A DNA stretch of 16,807 bases, from positions 1 through 16,807 of the forward strand of contig JBBQSD010000134.1 of NCBI GenBank assembly GCA_038214135.1, written 5' to 3'. Source of the stretch: JANLSE01 sp038214135. GTDB lineage: Bacteria; Chloroflexota; Chloroflexia; Chloroflexales; Roseiflexaceae. A program made the position numbers and the translations under genes. A model generated the notes under the pieces. The model saw nothing but the letters and a program-made list of their open reading frames with translations, ran no database searches and had not been told where the DNA came from. This document shows positions 1-8,052 of the stretch, piece by piece (positions within the stretch are counted from its first letter, which is position 1; each line of letters begins with the position of its first letter).

Positions 1-34
1 GCGCTCAAGCCGACTAGCCGAATCGAAGCGATTT

Positions 35-62
35 TCACTTCTGACTCCTGACTTCTGACTCC
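35..62. repeat. Four imperfect 7-bp tandem units (TGACTCC type)
   Basis: Four successive heptamers read TCACTTC, TGACTCC, TGACTTC and TGACTCC. On the minus strand this is GGAGTCA repeated with variants and followed by GAA. The same GGAGTCA...GAA pattern recurs at 13026-13042 and 16520-16543. The array lies 3 bp beyond the end of the CvpA-like gene. Confidence 0.85.
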
Positions 63-65
63 GCC

Positions 66-725
66 CTACCGTAATCGATTATTGATCTTATCGAGCGTTC
101 GCTGCTGGTTTTCGTGTTGTTCTGCTGTGGTTGGTAGCGGCGCAACACTGCTTGGCGTTGCAGGAGGAACCGGCCGTGAAGCAAGGGGGCTGGAGGGTGC
201 AGCGGCACGTTTGCGAAGCGCTAGCATCGCACTCTTGCCGATGATGATAGCGCCGCCAATCAGGGCAGTTGCCAGAAACAGGAATGGCAGACTATCGTAG
301 AGGAGTTGGGTGGGGGCGGCTGATCCAATAAGCTCAGCAAATGCGGGGTTATCGCGGGTACCGATGCGTAGCAGATAGCCAACCAGAACAATTCCATTCA
401 ACAGGCCAAGCGTGCCACCAGCCACACGCTGTTGCCATGTCCGTACTTTTGGTAGCGGTGGCAGCAAAATACCGCCCCCATAGCCGATCAGCAATGCTAC
501 GCCTGCCAGTAGCATAATACTCATAGCAACAATGATTGGCGATGGGTTTGTATCAAACCGGGATGCCAACTCATTGCCCCAGCGTTCGCCCCAGAAGCCA
601 CTGAGTGCTGCTCCAAATAGCGTTGCGATAAGCGCCAGCATACCGCGCCTGAGATCGCGCCAGGCCCCGACCAATAGTAACAGAAGCAACACTAGCGCGA
701 TGATGAGTGTGATCGCCAGCGACAT
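66..725 (-). CDS. CvpA-like integral membrane protein
   Basis: A 219-residue protein with four or five hydrophobic helices, at about residues 3-21, 28-46, 63-90, 103-121 and 143-165. Its tail from about residue 172 is Pro/Ala/Ser-rich and then charged. The segment at 101-120 (VAGGTLGLLNGIVLVGYLLR) matches the Gly-rich helix typical of the CvpA/colicin V production family, whose members are small membrane proteins of poorly defined cell-envelope role. The ATG at 725 follows a GGAGGG ribosome site at a spacing of about 4-5 bases. The gene is divergent from GAPDH. The family call rests on helix layout and one motif, so an unrelated small membrane protein is possible. The long Pro/Ala tail is probably cytoplasmic or an extended linker. 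Confidence 0.6.
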   Translation of the reverse strand: MSLAITLIIALVLLLLLLVGAWRDLRRGMLALIATLFGAALSGFWGERWGNELASRFDTNPSPIIVAMSIMLLAGVALLIGYGGGILLPPLPKVRTWQQRVAGGTLGLLNGIVLVGYLLRIGTRDNPAFAELIGSAAPTQLLYDSLPFLFLATALIGGAIIIGKSAMLALRKRAAAPSSPLASRPVPPATPSSVAPLPTTAEQHENQQRTLDKINNRLR

Positions 726-771
726 AGCTCCCTCCGCGCTTTGACCATTTCAAGATCATTGCTACGGGGCA

Positions 772-798
772 TTGTAGCATACCGTGGCGTGCTATAAT
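772..798 (+). promoter_or_regulatory. Probable extended -10 promoter of GAPDH
   Basis: A consensus TATAAT at 793-798 is preceded by TG at 790-791 and one spacer base, giving a perfect extended -10 element. A weak -35 (TTGTAG, 772-777) lies 15 bp upstream. The expected start point is near 805, which leaves a leader of about 75 bases before the GAPDH start. Confidence 0.6.
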
Positions 799-879
799 GG
801 GCCGTCTGACAGCTTCCTGTCGGTCGATCATGAGCTATCCCTATACTTGTAGGAGATGGACCTGAAAGGATTGCGCACC

Positions 880-1923
880 ATGGTTCGCGTAGCGATCAAC
901 GGCTTTGGCCGGATCGGACGGCAGAGCTTCAAAGCAATGCTCGAAAACTACCCTGATGATCTTGAAGTTGTTGCAATTAACGATCTTACGGATAATGCCA
1001 CGCTGGCACATTTACTCAAATATGATTCAACCTATGGCGCGTTTGAGGGTCAGGTGAGTTCGACCGAGCGAGAATTGACGGTCACGTTCTATGATCCAGA
1101 TGGCGAGGAACGCATCCTGCATATCACAACCTATGCCGAGCGTGACCCGGCACAGCTGCCATGGAGCCAACTAGAGATCGACATTGTGATTGAATCGACT
1201 GGCCGCTTCACGGATGCCGATAGGGCCAGGGCACATCTTCAGGCTGGGGCAAAAAAGGTGATTATCACAGCACCAGCCAAGGGTGAGGATATTACGATTT
1301 GTTTGGGTGTGAATGATGAGCGCTATGATCATGCGGTGCATCATATTATTTCGAATGCATCCTGCACCACAAACTGCCTCGCGCCGATTGCAAAAGTGCT
1401 GAATGATCGCTTTGGAATACGGCGTGGCATGATGACGACCATCCATTCGTATACGATGGACCAGAATCTCCAGGATAATGTGCATACCGATCTGCGGCGG
1501 GCGCGGGCGGCGGCTATGAACCTTGTGCCGACGACCACCGGTGCTGCCAAGGCCGTGGCGCTTGTCATTCCCGAACTAAAAGGCCGCTTTGATGGCTTTG
1601 CCATACGAGTGCCAACGCCGACCGTCTCGATTGTTGATTTTGTTGTCGAACTGGATCGCAGTGCAACCGTCGAGATGCTCAATCAGGCCTTCCGCGATGC
1701 TGCCGAGAGCGATGATATGGAAGGGATTCTGGGGGTGAGTTCGGATGCACTCGTATCAAGCGATTATATTGGAACGACCTATTCGGCAGTTGTGGATCTG
1801 CCGCTAACGATGGCGGTTGGCGAGGATTTCTTCAAGGTTGTGGCATGGTACGATAATGAGTGGGGCTATGCCACACGTGTCGCCGATCTGACGGCCTATG
1901 TGGCGGAGGGCTTTGAAGAATAG
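880..1923 (+). CDS. gap: Glyceraldehyde-3-phosphate dehydrogenase, type I, NAD-dependent
   Basis: Catalyses the NAD-dependent oxidative phosphorylation of glyceraldehyde 3-phosphate to 1,3-bisphosphoglycerate in glycolysis, and the reverse in gluconeogenesis, in the cytoplasm. At 347 residues the length is normal. The N-terminal Rossmann motif NGFGRIGR is at 7-14. Asp35 after the second strand (AIND) favours NAD over NADP. The catalytic Cys162 lies in SCTTNC, with partner His189 in TTIHSYT, and the C-terminal WYDNEWGY is at 323-330. An in-frame ATG at 856 would add eight residues, but the AGGAG before it touches the start codon, and those residues precede the point where the family fold begins. 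The ATG at 880 has GAAAGGA about ten bases upstream. The gene has its own promoter and ends 10 bp from the convergent anti-sigma gene, with no room for a terminator. Confidence 0.97.
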   Translation: MVRVAINGFGRIGRQSFKAMLENYPDDLEVVAINDLTDNATLAHLLKYDSTYGAFEGQVSSTERELTVTFYDPDGEERILHITTYAERDPAQLPWSQLEIDIVIESTGRFTDADRARAHLQAGAKKVIITAPAKGEDITICLGVNDERYDHAVHHIISNASCTTNCLAPIAKVLNDRFGIRRGMMTTIHSYTMDQNLQDNVHTDLRRARAAAMNLVPTTTGAAKAVALVIPELKGRFDGFAIRVPTPTVSIVDFVVELDRSATVEMLNQAFRDAAESDDMEGILGVSSDALVSSDYIGTTYSAVVDLPLTMAVGEDFFKVVAWYDNEWGYATRVADLTAYVAEGFEE

Positions 1924-1933
1924 ATCGATGATG

Positions 1934-2674
1934 CTAGACCCTCAGCGAATCGACGACGACCTCATAATCACGCAATCGCAGTGAGAGCGTCAGATTACCT
2001 GATGGCACATCCTCAATCGTAAAGCAGCCCAGGGTGTCGATCAAGGAACAGCCCAGGATGTGTTCGCCAGAGAGGATGCTGGCCGTCATGCCATGCTGAT
2101 TGCGAGCATTTCCAACAGAGAGTTTACCCGTTACAATACTGCGGCTTGGCCGCCCAAATGTACGTTCGATGGAGAGCATGAGCCGAATGCGATCTGCACG
2201 ATAGATATATTGATCGCCAAGTGATCCATAGCTGCGGTTTGATGGAGCGCCAGATATAGCCGGAAACAACCCCTGCTTTTCGAGCCTGAGCGCGATCCGA
2301 TTGGTTGGAAAGATGCCAATGCTAGGGAAGATACCTGTGTTGGTAGCCGCCTGCTCAAGCATACGCAGTTCGTTGGTGCAATGCTGGCAATCGTGGAGAT
2401 GGTTGGCAATTGAGATATAGCGATCTGGGTTGATCATACGCTGCTGAAAGGCGAGCAGATCTTCACTGGAAGGACAGAACATCCGGTAGAAGCGTTGCTG
2501 CAGTGTTTGCTGAATAATGGCAAGATCATTTGCACGCCTGGCGCATGATGAACATGCCTGGAGGTGAGCCCGTACGTTGACATCAATCACACCATCGAGC
2601 GCAGCGATCAAATCGAGATCATCAAGCGGCGGTGTGAGTGTGCAGCCGCTGGGGTTCTGATGGTGCACAAACAT
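1934..2674 (-). CDS. Anti-sigma factor with two zinc-binding HxxxCxxC modules
   Basis: A 246-residue protein. It has two ZAS-like metal sites: Cys11...His37-x3-Cys41-x2-Cys44, and Cys67...His92-x3-Cys96-x2-Cys99. Such Cys/His helical modules bind ECF-type sigma factors and hold them inactive. The C-terminal half has no transmembrane helix. It looks beta-rich and ends (213-246) in a pattern DTLGCFTIEDVPSGNLTL typical of carboxypeptidase-regulatory-like repeats. The upstream cognate gene at 2865-3644 encodes a sigma factor, which supports the role. The start at 2674 has GGAGA at about 7 bases; a TTG 33 bases further upstream has no ribosome site. The protein appears soluble, so sensing would be cytoplasmic. 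The metal sites could respond to redox or zinc state, which is inference. Confidence 0.75.
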   Translation of the reverse strand: MFVHHQNPSGCTLTPPLDDLDLIAALDGVIDVNVRAHLQACSSCARRANDLAIIQQTLQQRFYRMFCPSSEDLLAFQQRMINPDRYISIANHLHDCQHCTNELRMLEQAATNTGIFPSIGIFPTNRIALRLEKQGLFPAISGAPSNRSYGSLGDQYIYRADRIRLMLSIERTFGRPSRSIVTGKLSVGNARNQHGMTASILSGEHILGCSLIDTLGCFTIEDVPSGNLTLSLRLRDYEVVVDSLRV

Positions 2675-2801
2675 TCCATCTCTCCGTGGGTGTTGGCACC
2701 GCACCAAGCAGTACCGTTTTCATAGAATTGAACGCACGTACCACGCTTTTTGGGGCAGATTGTAAGACAATTTTAAGAATTGATGGGGCTGATAGTAGCG
2801 T

Positions 2802-2841
2802 ACACACAAAGGCCGCAGCATATGCTACGGCCTTCGTGTGT
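2802..2841 (-). promoter_or_regulatory. 20-bp hairpin between sigma and anti-sigma genes
   Basis: Bases 2802-2821 pair with 2822-2841 at 18 of 20 positions around the centre AGCATATGCT. The two DNA mismatches (2808/2835 and 2816/2827) are C/A on the plus strand but become G-U pairs in a minus-strand transcript, so the RNA stem would be continuous there. No clean U-run follows; the distal arm itself is U-rich. It begins 24 bases past the sigma stop codon. It could be a partial terminator, a processing site or a stability element that sets the sigma to anti-sigma ratio. Confidence 0.65.
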
Positions 2842-2864
2842 GTTGGTATCTGTGCTAAGGGAAG

Positions 2865-3644
2865 CTAGATATCGAACTGCTGGCGCAGATCCTGGTTACG
2901 GCTCAGGCGCCCCAGAACATTGCGCTTCACGTTATAGACATCATTCACGCTGGAAAACAGATCGGTGCGGCGTGCGTAGATATCGCCTGGCTTCATTCCC
3001 ATAACAAATGAATTGAACAGCACCACCCGCTCGGCTTCGTCGTTCAGCAGCGCGTTAATATATTCCCAGAATTCGGTGCGATTAACCCGTTCCATGGCTT
3101 CCTCATCCGGTGAGCTATAGGGGCTGCGGGCGAAGACGATTGCCTCCTCGGGCATCATCTCGGCCCAGGATTGCGCTCGTACACTATCGATGACGACACA
3201 ACTAGCGCACAATTGTAGATAATGGAGGAGGGCTGCCAATGAGGCAAACGATGCAAATCGTTCGGCGCTGATGGCCTGCCAGAAGCGTGTAAATGCCGAT
3301 ACTACAAAGAATTCGCTTGTTTCACCGCTGCTGGCAAAGGCTCCACTGCGGCGTACCCAACTCTCGACCAAACCGCGATACTGGTTGAAGATGTACTCCC
3401 AGGCAATTTCATCACGTTCGACAAGTGCCCTGCGGAAGAGTTCATAGCCGAAGCGGGTATCGTGTGGTTGGCCGCGATAGAAACGCTCACCCTCGATGGC
3501 GCAGTGCCGTTCGAGGATTGTCAGGCTCATGCGCTCGATCTCTGTCGCGTTGATCGCCTGGTTTGGCACAGCCAAGGCGCGGGTTCTCCTGATTGTGCCC
3601 GTTGGCTGCGTAGAAGCCTGGAATGTCGCGCTGATTGCTTGCAT
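2865..3644 (-). CDS. RNA polymerase sigma factor, ECF-like, Chloroflexota type
   Basis: A 259-residue protein. Residues about 68-160 resemble sigma region 2, with a helix LVERDEIAWEYIFNQYRGLV and a following FTRFWQAIS segment. Residues about 190-255 resemble region 4, with a DNA-binding helix pair in GMKPGDIYARRTDLFSSVNDVYNVKRNVLGRL. The 'P..IY.R..DLF..V.DVY..KR.VL.RL' arrangement resembles a divergent sigma group found in Chloroflexota. Residues 1-65 are an extra N-terminal segment. The ATG at 3644 is chosen because AGAGGAGA lies about 8 bases upstream; the next in-frame ATG (3530) has no such site. The downstream gene encodes a zinc-binding anti-sigma factor. The target promoters cannot be read from this window. 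Confidence 0.72.
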   Translation of the reverse strand: MQAISATFQASTQPTGTIRRTRALAVPNQAINATEIERMSLTILERHCAIEGERFYRGQPHDTRFGYELFRRALVERDEIAWEYIFNQYRGLVESWVRRSGAFASSGETSEFFVVSAFTRFWQAISAERFASFASLAALLHYLQLCASCVVIDSVRAQSWAEMMPEEAIVFARSPYSSPDEEAMERVNRTEFWEYINALLNDEAERVVLFNSFVMGMKPGDIYARRTDLFSSVNDVYNVKRNVLGRLSRNQDLRQQFDI

Positions 3645-3858
3645 GGTCCGCTCTCCTCTTACGTGTCCCGCTTGTAACGGCGTCGCATCTCATCTGCCCA
3701 CAGATTACCAGGCAAGATCTGCGGTGTTGCTCCGGCTAGGCTTCGGTCAGACTGCGGTGGCACGCCGGTGTTCTGCGACTCATTCTAGGAGAGTGAGCGA
3801 TGATTGAATACTAGATATGATGAGCGGACGATGACAGGGGTACGATGGTGTGTCGTAG
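3645..3858 (-). other. Intergenic leader upstream of the sigma gene
   Basis: These 214 bp lie between the end of the glycan unit and the sigma start. On the minus strand there is TAGAAT (3782-3787) and a TTCAAT (3803-3808) 15 bp upstream of it, which is only a weak promoter candidate. No strong terminator hairpin follows the GT-C gene, so read-through from the glycan unit into the sigma gene is possible. No small gene with a ribosome site was found. Confidence 0.35.
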
Positions 3859-6546
3859 TTAGGGAGTGAGTAGGCTGAGGAGTGAGGGAACAGGAGAGAA
3901 TGCACAGCGCACTGGATCAAAGGCGCATGCGGTAGTATCGAACAGACGCATGGTTGTTATGGCTGCGATACTCAGCAGCAATAGCGCTCCAAGCAGTACG
4001 ACTGCTGCGCTGTGCCGGTATGTTGCTGGCCAGAGGTTGAGCCATCCACAGATGAAGATCAGCGTAGTGGGGATCATGATTGTAAAGCCATAGCGTGGCG
4101 ATGGTAGGCCACCAGGGAAGTTGACTGGCAGATGCGCCAGGAGAATGATGCCCCACACAGCAAGGCAGATCAGGCCAAGTGTGGTGAATGTGATCTGACG
4201 AGGTGCATCGAAGCGTCTGATCTTGCGCAGCCCGCCAATGATTCCCAGTAGGATGGCAAACGCTATTCCGGGAATCACCGATTGCCAGAGCGGATCGCGC
4301 AGGAAGATGCGACCGCCATAGGCACCAAATGATGTGAAGACCATCCAGGGCAGATAGTCCGTCGCTTCGAGACGAATGGTTGTCCCAAGATCGGCAAAAC
4401 TGGCGATCAGCCGTGATGGTGAGCGACGGGCAAAACGGGCGATTAGTCGATCAAGCTCGGGCCGCAGATAGAACCAGCCTTGTTCGGCATCGCCATTGCG
4501 GATGAGGTTGGTGAATGGCTTTCCGCCCCAGATACCGCCGGCAGTGCCTGATTGCCCATACTGCGGTGGGACTTCGGTGGGGTATGTGCCGACTGCAAAC
4601 ACCATGCCATCGAAATAGATATCGAGTGGGGTTTGTTCATCGGGTGCAACCGACCAGGCCATCATGTGGGCGAACATCAGGCGCGGTGGCAGATCATAGC
4701 CAAAAGCAACAAACTGCGGCTGGGTTCCGACATCAATATAACGGTGATCGCCCAGGAGCGGCCCTTCACGGCCCTGATAGATGATACCAGGTGCCCAGAT
4801 GTGCGCTGGCCGGCTGGCCCATACCCATGCTCCGACTGTGACATGCCTTCCTGAGATCTGCGACTCGAGCAGATTTGGGGCCGAAAGACCCTCGAAATTT
4901 GGTATGGCGACACTCTGAATGCGCAGGACGTGTTCGCCGAGTGGTGCTTCTGACCGTGTGATGCGCATCACCTGACCCTGTGTTGCGGCTCCCCAGCGAT
5001 ACCAGTTGGCTGGATCGCCCCAGGACAACAAAAGCGCCATAAGAATTGTGCTTGTTGCGGTAAGCGTAAGCAGCAACCAACGCCAGCGCCAGCCAAATTG
5101 GTGCCAGAATCCAATTATCAGGACGAACGGAACGATTCCAGCAGTGATCGCCCCTGTGTTCTTACAGGCAATTGCCAGCGGAATTGTCGCAACTAGCGCG
5201 AGTATCCGACGCCATGTCAACCCGTACATGAGTGTGTGAACTGCGATCCAGATTGTGAGTGTGCAAACGGTTGTGACAGCAACATCATTATTGACGCTTG
5301 TCATCAGGCTTGCAAACGTTGGATTCAGGATCAATGCGAGTGGCGTGAGCCAGCGCAACATATGCCCTGATGGAAACAGGATGCGGGCGCTGCGCTCCGA
5401 CATTGCAATAGTTGCCAGAAACAGCAACAGTGAGACGCTGCGGGCCACATATAACTGGCCAACCAGCGTCAGCCCGCCGACGAAGCGCAGCACGAGGCTG
5501 ATCAGCACATGATACAGTGGTTGGTGAAACAATGCCCGCCCGCCTCCGGCAATGCTTGCCAGGCGCGGATCGCTGGTTCCTGGCGTTGGCCAGGTTGGAT
5601 GGTTGGCAATCAGCCAGGCAAACTCAAAGTGAGAGCTTTCATCTGGATGCTCCCACGGCGGCATAGCCACCAGCATGATCAGTCCAATAATACATGCGGC
5701 ACTCACAACGATCCATGGGCGCGTGCGATCAGTATCGAGCAGATGTTGGATGGTTTGCTCGATAGGCATCATCTGTGGGCGATAGGCGATCCACAAGAGT
5801 GCAATCGCCAGGAGCAGGATGAGTGGAATCCAGGACTCGTTCAGAACCAATCCTGCGCTGATTGGATTGCTGGCCTGAGACCATACAAACGCAAGGCTGA
5901 CACCTACTCCTAAACTGATCGCAAGATGAAACCCGTAGCGACGCGATGTATCGCGCCGGTACGCAAGCAGGCGCAGTGCGCTGCTATAGACGAAGAGTGG
6001 CAGCATAAGTAGAAGCGCAAGCCGCCATGGCCCAAGCATGGCGAGTCCGGCAGGCAGTTGCTGCATTGTTGATGGGATACTCAACCGGAGGCGACTGAGC
6101 GCCATACTCAGGCTGCGGCGGTCGCGTTCATCGGGGCGGAAGGTGCTGCCAAGCAGGGCAATTTCGGGTTGATTGGCGTTGGCTGGCAGGAGAACCTGGT
6201 AGCGCCGCCAATCTCCGCGCACATCAAAGCTGGATGTATGCCAGCGGCCACGCGCAAGGCCAAGCGCGGGGGGTGGCTCATCGGCTGGCCGTGGGGAGGT
6301 CAGGCGCAGATCGATAATCACGGGTGTTCGTGCGAAGGCATATAGATTTATAACAGCCAGTGGATACGACCATCGATAGGCGCTGGTATCATTCCGTTCT
6401 AGGGCGCGGAAGCCGTTGAGGTAGGCAGTACTAGCTGGTGCATCAACGGAATAGGCCAGGCTGAGGGGTGCGCTCCACAGGCCGAGGAAGAGTATCAGCA
6501 GGGTGGCTATAAGAATGAGGGCCGGGATGAGGCGTCGGAATGTCAT
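3859..6546 (-). CDS. Large GT-C-like / DUF2142-like membrane glycosyltransferase
   Basis: An 895-residue multi-pass membrane protein. One N-terminal helix (about 6-28) is followed by an extracytoplasmic stretch (about 31-165), then helices from about 175 onward. A loop with PPWEHPDESSHFEFAW (296-311) resembles the acidic first-loop motif of GT-C enzymes (DE then H), and HQPLYH (341-346) resembles their second conserved loop. A second large extracytoplasmic region (about 520-690, with NLIRNGDAEQGW) looks like a carbohydrate-binding or jelly-roll insert, and four or five helices follow. GT-C enzymes use polyprenyl-phosphate-linked sugars outside the membrane, so it could modify or transfer the glycan begun by the upstream phosphosugar transferase. 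The start lies 6 bp past the upstream stop, and its ribosome site is weak, suggesting coupled translation. It could instead be a polymerase-like protein. Confidence 0.6.
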   Translation of the reverse strand: MTFRRLIPALILIATLLILFLGLWSAPLSLAYSVDAPASTAYLNGFRALERNDTSAYRWSYPLAVINLYAFARTPVIIDLRLTSPRPADEPPPALGLARGRWHTSSFDVRGDWRRYQVLLPANANQPEIALLGSTFRPDERDRRSLSMALSRLRLSIPSTMQQLPAGLAMLGPWRLALLLMLPLFVYSSALRLLAYRRDTSRRYGFHLAISLGVGVSLAFVWSQASNPISAGLVLNESWIPLILLLAIALLWIAYRPQMMPIEQTIQHLLDTDRTRPWIVVSAACIIGLIMLVAMPPWEHPDESSHFEFAWLIANHPTWPTPGTSDPRLASIAGGGRALFHQPLYHVLISLVLRFVGGLTLVGQLYVARSVSLLLFLATIAMSERSARILFPSGHMLRWLTPLALILNPTFASLMTSVNNDVAVTTVCTLTIWIAVHTLMYGLTWRRILALVATIPLAIACKNTGAITAGIVPFVLIIGFWHQFGWRWRWLLLTLTATSTILMALLLSWGDPANWYRWGAATQGQVMRITRSEAPLGEHVLRIQSVAIPNFEGLSAPNLLESQISGRHVTVGAWVWASRPAHIWAPGIIYQGREGPLLGDHRYIDVGTQPQFVAFGYDLPPRLMFAHMMAWSVAPDEQTPLDIYFDGMVFAVGTYPTEVPPQYGQSGTAGGIWGGKPFTNLIRNGDAEQGWFYLRPELDRLIARFARRSPSRLIASFADLGTTIRLEATDYLPWMVFTSFGAYGGRIFLRDPLWQSVIPGIAFAILLGIIGGLRKIRRFDAPRQITFTTLGLICLAVWGIILLAHLPVNFPGGLPSPRYGFTIMIPTTLIFICGWLNLWPATYRHSAAVVLLGALLLLSIAAITTMRLFDTTACAFDPVRCAFSPVPSLLSLLTP

Positions 6547-6552
6547 GGTTGG

Positions 6553-8052
6553 TCATCGGCCTTGCATGCGCAGGACGACTGCGATGGTGCGGGCCAGGAT
6601 GAGCAGATCGAACCAGGGCGATTGGTGTTTGAGGTAGTAGAGATCGTACTGTAGTTTGGTGAGTGAATCGGAAATTGAGCTGCCATAGCCATAGTTGATC
6701 TGTGCCCAGCCGGTGAGGCCAGGTTTGGCAGCTAGGCGTGTTCGATAGAACGGGATGTGCTGTTGGAGTTGTTCAACAAATTGTTCGCGTTCGGGCCGTG
6801 GGCCAACCAGGCTCATATCGCCACGGATGACATTGATCGTCTGGGGCAGTTCGTCCAATCGGGTGCGGCGCAGGATGGCTCCAACGCGGGTGATCCGTGA
6901 ATCGCCCTTGGTGGACCAGCGGGCCACGCCATCGCGCTCTGCATTAGTATGCATGGAGCGGAATTTGTAGACTAGAAAGGAGCGTCCATGTAGGCCAAGC
7001 CGTTGCTGGCGGTAGAGGACTGGGCCAGGGCTATCGAGTTTGATCGCAATCGCGATCAGAGGTGTTAGGAGCGCGAGGAGCAGGCCTAGCAATAGCCCGC
7101 CGATCAGATCCATGAGGCGTTTGATCACGGCCAGCGCAGTAGCAGCGGTGCGTGGTTGCAGTGGCAAGGCAACATACCATTGGGTGCCGATATGCTCAAC
7201 GGCGACTTTACCAGTCAGACGTTCGTAGATCAGCGGCATGGGTGTGACAGTCAGGCCGTGTTCGTGGCAGTTCATCAAGCGTTGCAGCAGATCATCCGGC
7301 AAACGGGTGCTGATCGCCAGTGCAATTTCATCGGTGTGATTGGCGGCGGCGATTCGTTCAAGATCCTGGTGTGCGCCAAGCACAGGAATGCCAGCGAATT
7401 CGGCCCCTTGCTTATGCGGATCGTCATCGATAAAGCCAACCACATGATAATGGGAGGTATAGTGGCGGGCGATGGTTGTGTAGAGTGTGCGGCCAGCCTG
7501 CCCGGCCCCAAGAATCAGCAGGCGTGGGCGTGTCTGTGGGCCACACAATGCCCAGATATAGAACAGCCGCCAGATGATGATCAGTGCTGTTGAGCCGCCA
7601 ATGGCGACAGCAGGGGCAAAGCGCAGCGGTTCAGATCCAGATGAGAGGCTATTCAGCACACTTGGCAGGCCCTGGGTTACAGTTGCACGTGAGGCGATGA
7701 AGAACACCAGCAGATACAGAAATGTGACGAATAGACCACCGGCGAACACACGCCAGACAATCGCGCCTGAGCGTACCGCCAGCCGCAGATTGTAGGTATC
7801 GCTGAGGGCCAACCAGATCATCCAGCCAACGGCAAGCGGGATGAGCCAGTAGGCCTGGGCACGCAACAGGCGCAGGCCCAGGCTAAAGCCACCGATCTGT
7901 TCCCAGAATATCAGGGAGCCAACCAGGCTGGCAACGATCAACAGGATATCGCCAGTCACCAGTAATAATCGCCGCTCGGAGATGACGATCCGTGGCCGCA
8001 GGCTTGCTGAAACTGTTTTGGCAGATGATTCTGTTGCCGTGATTGGATCCAT
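6553..8052 (-). CDS. Polyprenyl-phosphate sugar-1-phosphate transferase (WbaP/CpsE type)
   Basis: A 499-residue initiating enzyme for exopolysaccharide or surface glycan synthesis: it transfers a sugar-1-phosphate from a nucleotide sugar to undecaprenyl phosphate at the inner face of the membrane. N-terminal hydrophobic helices span about 29-50, 66-84, 100-120 and 147-168. A Rossmann-like domain has GAGQAGR (182-188) and FIDDDP (207-212). After one more hydrophobic segment (about 313-337) comes the catalytic domain with SPGPVLYRQ (341-349), KFRSM (363-367), the Asp400-Glu401 pair in LDELPQ, GPRPE (417-421), PGLTGWAQ (444-451) and YDLYYL (469-474). The start ATG overlaps the stop of the GT4 gene as TAATG. 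A longer reading frame upstream of it lies inside the GT4 gene and encodes low-complexity Arg/Ser-rich sequence, so it was not used. The sugar specificity is not evident. Confidence 0.93.
   Translation of the reverse strand: MDPITATESSAKTVSASLRPRIVISERRLLLVTGDILLIVASLVGSLIFWEQIGGFSLGLRLLRAQAYWLIPLAVGWMIWLALSDTYNLRLAVRSGAIVWRVFAGGLFVTFLYLLVFFIASRATVTQGLPSVLNSLSSGSEPLRFAPAVAIGGSTALIIIWRLFYIWALCGPQTRPRLLILGAGQAGRTLYTTIARHYTSHYHVVGFIDDDPHKQGAEFAGIPVLGAHQDLERIAAANHTDEIALAISTRLPDDLLQRLMNCHEHGLTVTPMPLIYERLTGKVAVEHIGTQWYVALPLQPRTAATALAVIKRLMDLIGGLLLGLLLALLTPLIAIAIKLDSPGPVLYRQQRLGLHGRSFLVYKFRSMHTNAERDGVARWSTKGDSRITRVGAILRRTRLDELPQTINVIRGDMSLVGPRPEREQFVEQLQQHIPFYRTRLAAKPGLTGWAQINYGYGSSISDSLTKLQYDLYYLKHQSPWFDLLILARTIAVVLRMQGR

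Noticed and set aside
856..879. Upstream ATG for GAPDH
   Set aside because: The AGGAG directly touches this ATG with no spacing, and the family fold begins at the ATG at 880.
2675..2707. TTG start 33 bases upstream of the anti-sigma gene
   Set aside because: It has no ribosome site, whereas the ATG at 2674 has GGAGA at proper spacing.
3496..3807. Plus-strand open frame opposite the start of the sigma gene
   Set aside because: It is antisense to a well-supported gene, has no ribosome site and shows no recognisable domain.
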